A DNA stretch of 8,931 bases, from contig NZ_CAPJ01000199.1 of the NCBI RefSeq assembly GCF_000331775.1, forward strand, positions 1 to 8,931. Reading direction: 5' to 3'. Below, one piece after another: positions 6,090-8,931 of the stretch. Under the pieces are notes generated by a model. The model had not been told where the DNA came from. It ran no database searches and saw nothing but the letters and a program-made list of their open reading frames with translations. Each line of letters starts with the position of its first letter. The first letter of the stretch is position 1. This DNA is from Xanthomonas translucens pv. translucens DSM 18974. GTDB lineage: Bacteria; Pseudomonadota; Gammaproteobacteria; Xanthomonadales; Xanthomonadaceae. The translations under genes and the position numbers were made by a program.

Positions 6090-6845
6090 CTAACCACCCA
6101 ACGCCGCACTGATCTGTGCCGCCGCCGCGCACACCGCCTGCATCGCCGCCTGCGCGTCGATCTCCTGCGGGCGGCGTTCGATGAAGGGCACGGTGAGCGT
6201 GTAGATGGCGCTGCCGTGCTGCAGGATCGGCGCGGTCAGGTCGATCACGCCCACCACCGCTTCGCTGGGGTGGATGCTGTAGCCCAGCGCGCGCACCTGC
6301 GCGGCGGCGGCGAGGAACGCGGCACGGTCGTAGGCCACGTCGCCGGCGTCCAGGCGCTGCAGCAACCGCGCCTGCGCGTCTTCGTGCTGGAACGCGAACC
6401 ACACCAGGCCGGAGGTGGAATGCGCGAGCGGGCGGCGGTGACCTGGGCGCACCATCAGGCCCAGGTCGCTGGGCACGTCCATCTGCGCGATGACCACGAT
6501 CTGGTCGTCCGACGGCGCCACCAGGTGGCAGGGCTGGCGGATCGCATCGGCCAGCCGGCGCATCACCGGCAGCGCCGCCTCGGTGACGTTCTGCACCTGC
6601 GGTTGCTGCATGCCGAGCATGAACAGGCGGTTGGTCAGCACGTAGCCGCCCTCGCCCGGCCCCTTGGTCAGGTAGCCGCGCTCTTCCAGCACCTGCAGCA
6701 TGCGGAAGATCTCCCCGCGCGAGCGGCCGATGCCCTGCGAGATCTCGCTCATCGTCATCGGCCGCGCGTCGCGCGCCAGCAGTTCCAGGATGTCCAGGCC
6801 CTTGTCCAGGGCGGGAGCACGGTACTTTGGCGGGGGCGTGGTCAT
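6090..6845 (-). CDS. IclR-family transcriptional regulator, divergent from fucP
   Basis: 251-aa IclR-type regulator. Residues 11-70 form the N-terminal winged helix-turn-helix: ALDKGLDILELLARDARPMT is followed by a recognition helix around SRGEIFRMLQVLEERGYL (42-59), then a wing (GEGGYVLTN, 64-72). Residues 88-250 form the effector-binding domain, with RPLAHSTSGLVWFAF (138-152), ALGYSIHPSEAVVGVIDLTA (186-205) and PFIERRP (220-226). The start at 6845 gives the standard length; a GGA just before the ATG is a weak Shine-Dalgarno sequence. It is transcribed away from fucP across a 303-bp region holding a perfect palindrome, so it most likely controls the fucose genes and possibly itself, responding to L-fucose or an oxidative-pathway intermediate. 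The ligand is inference. The long minus-strand open frame extending upstream to 8357 is antisense to fucP and not part of this gene. Confidence 0.92.
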   Translation of the reverse strand: MTTPPPKYRAPALDKGLDILELLARDARPMTMSEISQGIGRSRGEIFRMLQVLEERGYLTKGPGEGGYVLTNRLFMLGMQQPQVQNVTEAALPVMRRLADAIRQPCHLVAPSDDQIVVIAQMDVPSDLGLMVRPGHRRPLAHSTSGLVWFAFQHEDAQARLLQRLDAGDVAYDRAAFLAAAAQVRALGYSIHPSEAVVGVIDLTAPILQHGSAIYTLTVPFIERRPQEIDAQAAMQAVCAAAAQISAALGG

Positions 6846-7148
6846 TCCGTCGAGGCCAGGCAGGGGGAGTGGAAGGGCGCTAGGGTACAGGGAATGTCCG
6901 TGCGCAGAGGCGCGACGCACCCGGCCCGCGCCTGCGGCACGGATGTCCAAAGCGCCTGCCAGGTCCGACGCGCGGACGCCGACGCGGCCGCTTGCGACGC
7001 CAGCCCGCGCCCGTGCTCGGGCACGACCCTCGCCCGATCGCGCCATGCAAATATAAACACGAATTTTATATTTGCATGACGACAGCGGGCGCAGTACGCT
7101 CCGGCCACAATCAACGCGACGCGGCACATCCTGGGAGGGGTAGGCGGC
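6846..7148. promoter_or_regulatory. Divergent iclR-fucP intergenic region (303 bp)
   Basis: No gene is supported here; open frames crossing it are extensions or shadows of its neighbours. The part next to iclR (6846-7040) is GC-rich, with only short hairpins of the kind expected by chance. The part near fucP contains an abrupt AT-rich block around 7044-7078, built on a perfect inverted repeat (listed separately). TATATT at 7067-7072 is a possible fucP -10, but I see no convincing -35. GGGAGGGG at 7132-7139 serves as the fucP ribosome binding site. Confidence 0.6.
7044..7078. promoter_or_regulatory. Perfect 14-bp inverted repeat, candidate IclR operator
   Basis: The left arm CATGCAAATATAAA (7044-7057) and right arm TTTATATTTGCATG (7065-7078) are exact inverse complements, separated by the 7-nt spacer CACGAAT. 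Flanking bases do not extend the match. The element is strongly AT-rich in a roughly 70% GC setting and sits 71 bp upstream of the fucP start and about 200 bp from the iclR start. Position between a regulator and its divergent target, plus perfect symmetry, make an operator the leading reading. No U-tract follows and no gene ends here, so a terminator is unlikely. Whether the adjacent IclR-type protein binds it is inference. Confidence 0.7.
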
Positions 7149-8462
7149 ATGCACTACAGCAGCGACACCGCAACAGCGGCGCCCGGCAGCCTGGCGCGTA
7201 CCGCCATCGTGCCCCTGGTGCTGATCGTCAGCCTGTTCTTTCTCTGGGGCATGGCGAACAACCTCAACGACATCCTGATCAAGCAGTTCAAGAAGGCCTT
7301 CGAGCTGTCCGACCTGCAGGCCGGGCTGGTGCAGAGCGCGTTCTACCTGGGCTACTTCGTGTTCGCGATCCCGGCGGCGATGTTCATGCGCCGCTTCAGC
7401 TACAAGGCGGCGGTGGTGCTCGGCTTGCTGCTGTACGCCACGGGCGCGTTGCTGTTCTACCCGGCCGCGCAGGAGCACACCTACGGCTTGTTCCTGCTGG
7501 CGCTGTTCGTGATCGCCAGCGGCCTGGCGTTCCTGGAAACCACCGCCAATCCGCTGGTCACCGTGCTCGGCCCGGCCGAGGGCGCGGCGCGGCGGCTGAA
7601 CCTGGCGCAGGCGTTCAATCCGCTGGGCTCGATCACCGGCGTGCTGATCGGCCAGCACTTCATCCTGTCCGGCGTGGAGCACACGCCGCAGCAACTGGCG
7701 GCGATGGCGCCGGCCGCACGCGCCAGCTTCTTCGCCGCCGAATCGGCGGCGGTGCAGACCCCGTACCTGATCATCGGCGCGGTAGTGGTGCTGTGGGCGC
7801 TGCTGATCGGGCTGACCCGCTTCCCGGTGACTCGCGACAGCGGCACCGCGGCCAGCGCCGGCAAGGCCTATTTCGGCCCGTTGCTGCGCAACCGCCGCTT
7901 CGTGTTCGCGGTGGTCGCGCAGTTCTTCTACGTCGGCGCGCAAGTCGGCATCTGGAGCTTCCTGATCCGCTACCTGCAGGACGCGGTGCCGGGCACGCCG
8001 GAAAAGACCGCGGCCAGCTTCCTGACCGTCTCGCTGGTGCTGTTCATGGCCGGCCGCTTCATCGGCACCGCCTTGTTGCGCTTCGTGTCGCCAGCGGTGT
8101 TGCTGGGCGCGTTCGCGCTGCTCAACCTGCTGCTGTGCGGCGTGGCGATCGCGTTGCCGGGCTGGACCGGGCTGTACGCGCTGGTGGCCAGCAGCGTGTT
8201 CATGTCGGTGATGTTCCCGACCATCTTCGCGCTGGGCCTGGACGGGCTGGACGACGACGCGCGCAAGCTCGGCTCCTCGCTGATCGTGATGGCAATCATC
8301 GGCGGCGCGGCGTTGACCGCGCTGATGGGCGCACTGTCCGACCGTGCCGGCATCCACTGGGCGATGACGGTGCCGGCGCTGTGCTTCGCGGTGATCCTGG
8401 TGTTTGCGTCCTGCGCGCGCGAGCGCGCGACCGCGACGCGCGCCACCGTTGCGGGAGCCTGA
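7149..8462 (+). CDS. fucP: L-fucose:H+ symporter FucP (major facilitator superfamily)
   Basis: 437-aa inner-membrane transporter with about twelve hydrophobic segments (for example 19-36, 59-79, 88-104, 113-131, 205-223, 252-270, 289-303, 342-362, 376-396 and 404-422). LFFLWGMANNLNDILIKQF (29-47) and GLAFLETTANPL (125-136) are hallmark FucP/sugar-symporter motifs. Asp41 and Glu130 are spaced exactly like Asp46 and Glu135 of the E. coli protein, the residues tied to proton coupling and fucose binding. NLAQAFNPLGS (151-161) is also conserved in the family. The ATG at 7149 follows GGGAGGGG by about 9 nt. The gene precedes a mutarotase by one base (TGAGATG) and diverges from an IclR regulator, so it is the first gene of a small fucose operon. 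A related glucose/galactose permease specificity is possible but less likely given the neighbours. Confidence 0.92.
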   Translation: MHYSSDTATAAPGSLARTAIVPLVLIVSLFFLWGMANNLNDILIKQFKKAFELSDLQAGLVQSAFYLGYFVFAIPAAMFMRRFSYKAAVVLGLLLYATGALLFYPAAQEHTYGLFLLALFVIASGLAFLETTANPLVTVLGPAEGAARRLNLAQAFNPLGSITGVLIGQHFILSGVEHTPQQLAAMAPAARASFFAAESAAVQTPYLIIGAVVVLWALLIGLTRFPVTRDSGTAASAGKAYFGPLLRNRRFVFAVVAQFFYVGAQVGIWSFLIRYLQDAVPGTPEKTAASFLTVSLVLFMAGRFIGTALLRFVSPAVLLGAFALLNLLLCGVAIALPGWTGLYALVASSVFMSVMFPTIFALGLDGLDDDARKLGSSLIVMAIIGGAALTALMGALSDRAGIHWAMTVPALCFAVILVFASCARERATATRATVAGA

Positions 8463-8463
8463 G

Positions 8464-8841
8464 ATGCCGCGCCATTGCTATCTGCTCGACCTGCACGACG
8501 ACCCGGCGCTGATCGCCGAGTACGAACGCTGGCATCGCCCCGACACGGTATGGCCGGAGATCGTCGCCTCGTTGCGCAACGCTGGCATCCGCGAACTGGA
8601 CATCCACCGCTGCGGCGACCGCCTGGTGATGTTGATGGAAGTGGACGACGACTATTCGCCCGCGGCCAAGGCCGCCGCGGATGCGGCCGACCCGCGCGTG
8701 CAGGCCTGGGAGGCGCTGATGTGGCGCTTCCAGAAACCGCTGCCGGGTTCGGCCCCGGGCGAGAAATGGCGCGAGGCGCTGCAGATCTTTTCGTTGCAGG
8801 CGGCGGTAGCGGAGCAGGCGCGGAAGCAGCAGCGCGACTGA
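8464..8841 (+). CDS. RhaM-type mutarotase, probably L-fucose mutarotase
   Basis: 125-aa protein of the L-rhamnose mutarotase (RhaM, ferredoxin-like dimeric) family, which interconverts the alpha and beta anomers of a sugar so that the right one enters catabolism. Family features are EYERWHRPDTVWPEI (19-33, with likely catalytic Tyr20 and His24 and the W-P-E triplet), GIRELDIHRCGDRLVMLMEV (41-60), WEALMWRFQKPLP (82-94) and EKWREALQIFSL (100-111). It is longer than E. coli RhaM (104 aa), mainly through a loop around 62-80 and a charged C-terminal tail. The start at 8464 is set by GGGAG about 5 nt upstream and the 1-nt distance to the fucP stop; an in-frame ATG at 8404 lies inside fucP. Adjacency to fucP points to L-fucose and not L-rhamnose as substrate. 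That specificity is inferred from context, so no gene symbol is given. Confidence 0.88.
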   Translation: MPRHCYLLDLHDDPALIAEYERWHRPDTVWPEIVASLRNAGIRELDIHRCGDRLVMLMEVDDDYSPAAKAAADAADPRVQAWEALMWRFQKPLPGSAPGEKWREALQIFSLQAAVAEQARKQQRD

Positions 8842-8876
8842 GGCAAACGGTCCCCGCGCCGCCGAAAAACCACCCT

Positions 8877-8931
8877 GTAGGAGCGGCTTCAGCCGCGACA
8901 GATTGCATCGGTAGAGCGCGTCGCGGCTGAA
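8877..8931. repeat. REP-like inverted pair after the mutarotase gene (second unit cut by window end)
   Basis: A complete unit at 8877-8899 in plus orientation (GTAGGAGCGGCTTCAGCCGC then GAC) is followed 20 bp later by the beginning of an inverted unit, GTCGCGGCTGAA (8920-8931), which runs off the edge. It lies 35 bp past the mutarotase stop, the usual intergenic position for such elements, unlike the copies inside the mdc operon. It may act as a transcription attenuator or mRNA 3' stabiliser, and it suggests a break between the fucP-mutarotase pair and whatever follows. The stretch 8842-8876 holds no gene. Confidence 0.8.

Noticed and set aside
7012..7025. CGTGC-TCGG-GCACG hairpin upstream of the AT-rich inverted repeat.
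   Set aside because: A 5-bp stem is expected by chance in DNA this GC-rich. It has no T-tract or gene end to make it a terminator.
6846..8357. A long minus-strand open frame running antisense through fucP and continuing in frame into the iclR-type gene, suggesting a 755-aa fusion.
   Set aside because: The part over fucP is low-complexity Gln/Arg/Ala sequence from the mirror frame of a membrane protein. The IclR domain starts normally at 6845.

Overview
The window looks like chromosome of a Xanthomonas-type gammaproteobacterium (Xanthomonadaceae). Base composition and codon third positions are very GC-rich. It carries a malonate decarboxylase operon and an L-fucose uptake locus, both with close counterparts in xanthomonads, and it holds seven copies (one cut by the window edge) of a short palindromic repeat with a GTAG/GTGG head, built like the REP elements of this group. 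The assignment comes from gene content and repeat type, not from a database search.

Left two thirds (1-5654, all on the minus strand): a biotin-independent malonate decarboxylase operon, transcribed right to left as mdcA - mdcC - (95-codon spacer ORF) - mdcD - mdcE - mdcG - mdcB - mdcH. mdcH is cut off after nine complete codons. MdcA moves the acyl-carrier protein between malonyl and acetyl thioesters. MdcC is the carrier protein with an unusual CoA-derived arm, and MdcD/MdcE form the carboxylase-type decarboxylase. MdcB makes the prosthetic-group precursor, MdcG attaches it, and MdcH primes the carrier with malonyl. Junctions are tight: a 13-nt gap after mdcA, then TGATG, ATGA or short overlaps throughout, so translational coupling is likely. 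Two junctions are disturbed by REP-like repeats. One pair lies inside the 5' part of mdcB and is read in frame, giving an N-terminal extension of about 100 residues. A triplet lies between mdcC and mdcD, inside an ORF that overlaps both neighbours. No malonate transporter or mdcR-type regulator lies in the window.

Middle (5655-6089): an AT-rich promoter/operator candidate for mdcA with two short palindromes one helical turn apart, followed by a compositionally distinct, decayed gene remnant resembling DUF6988/DUF5677-like proteins.

Right third (6090-8931): an IclR-family regulator (minus) diverges from fucP (L-fucose:H+ symporter, plus), which is followed after 1 nt by a RhaM-type sugar mutarotase (probably acting on L-fucose). 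The divergent intergenic region holds a perfect 14-bp inverted repeat with a 7-nt spacer, the best candidate operator in the window. Another REP-like pair closes the window after the mutarotase.

I found no CRISPR array, tRNA, rRNA, insertion sequence or defence system. I see no convincing wholly new system. The main points of interest are how the REP-like elements have been accommodated inside a tightly coupled operon, and the two candidate operators.
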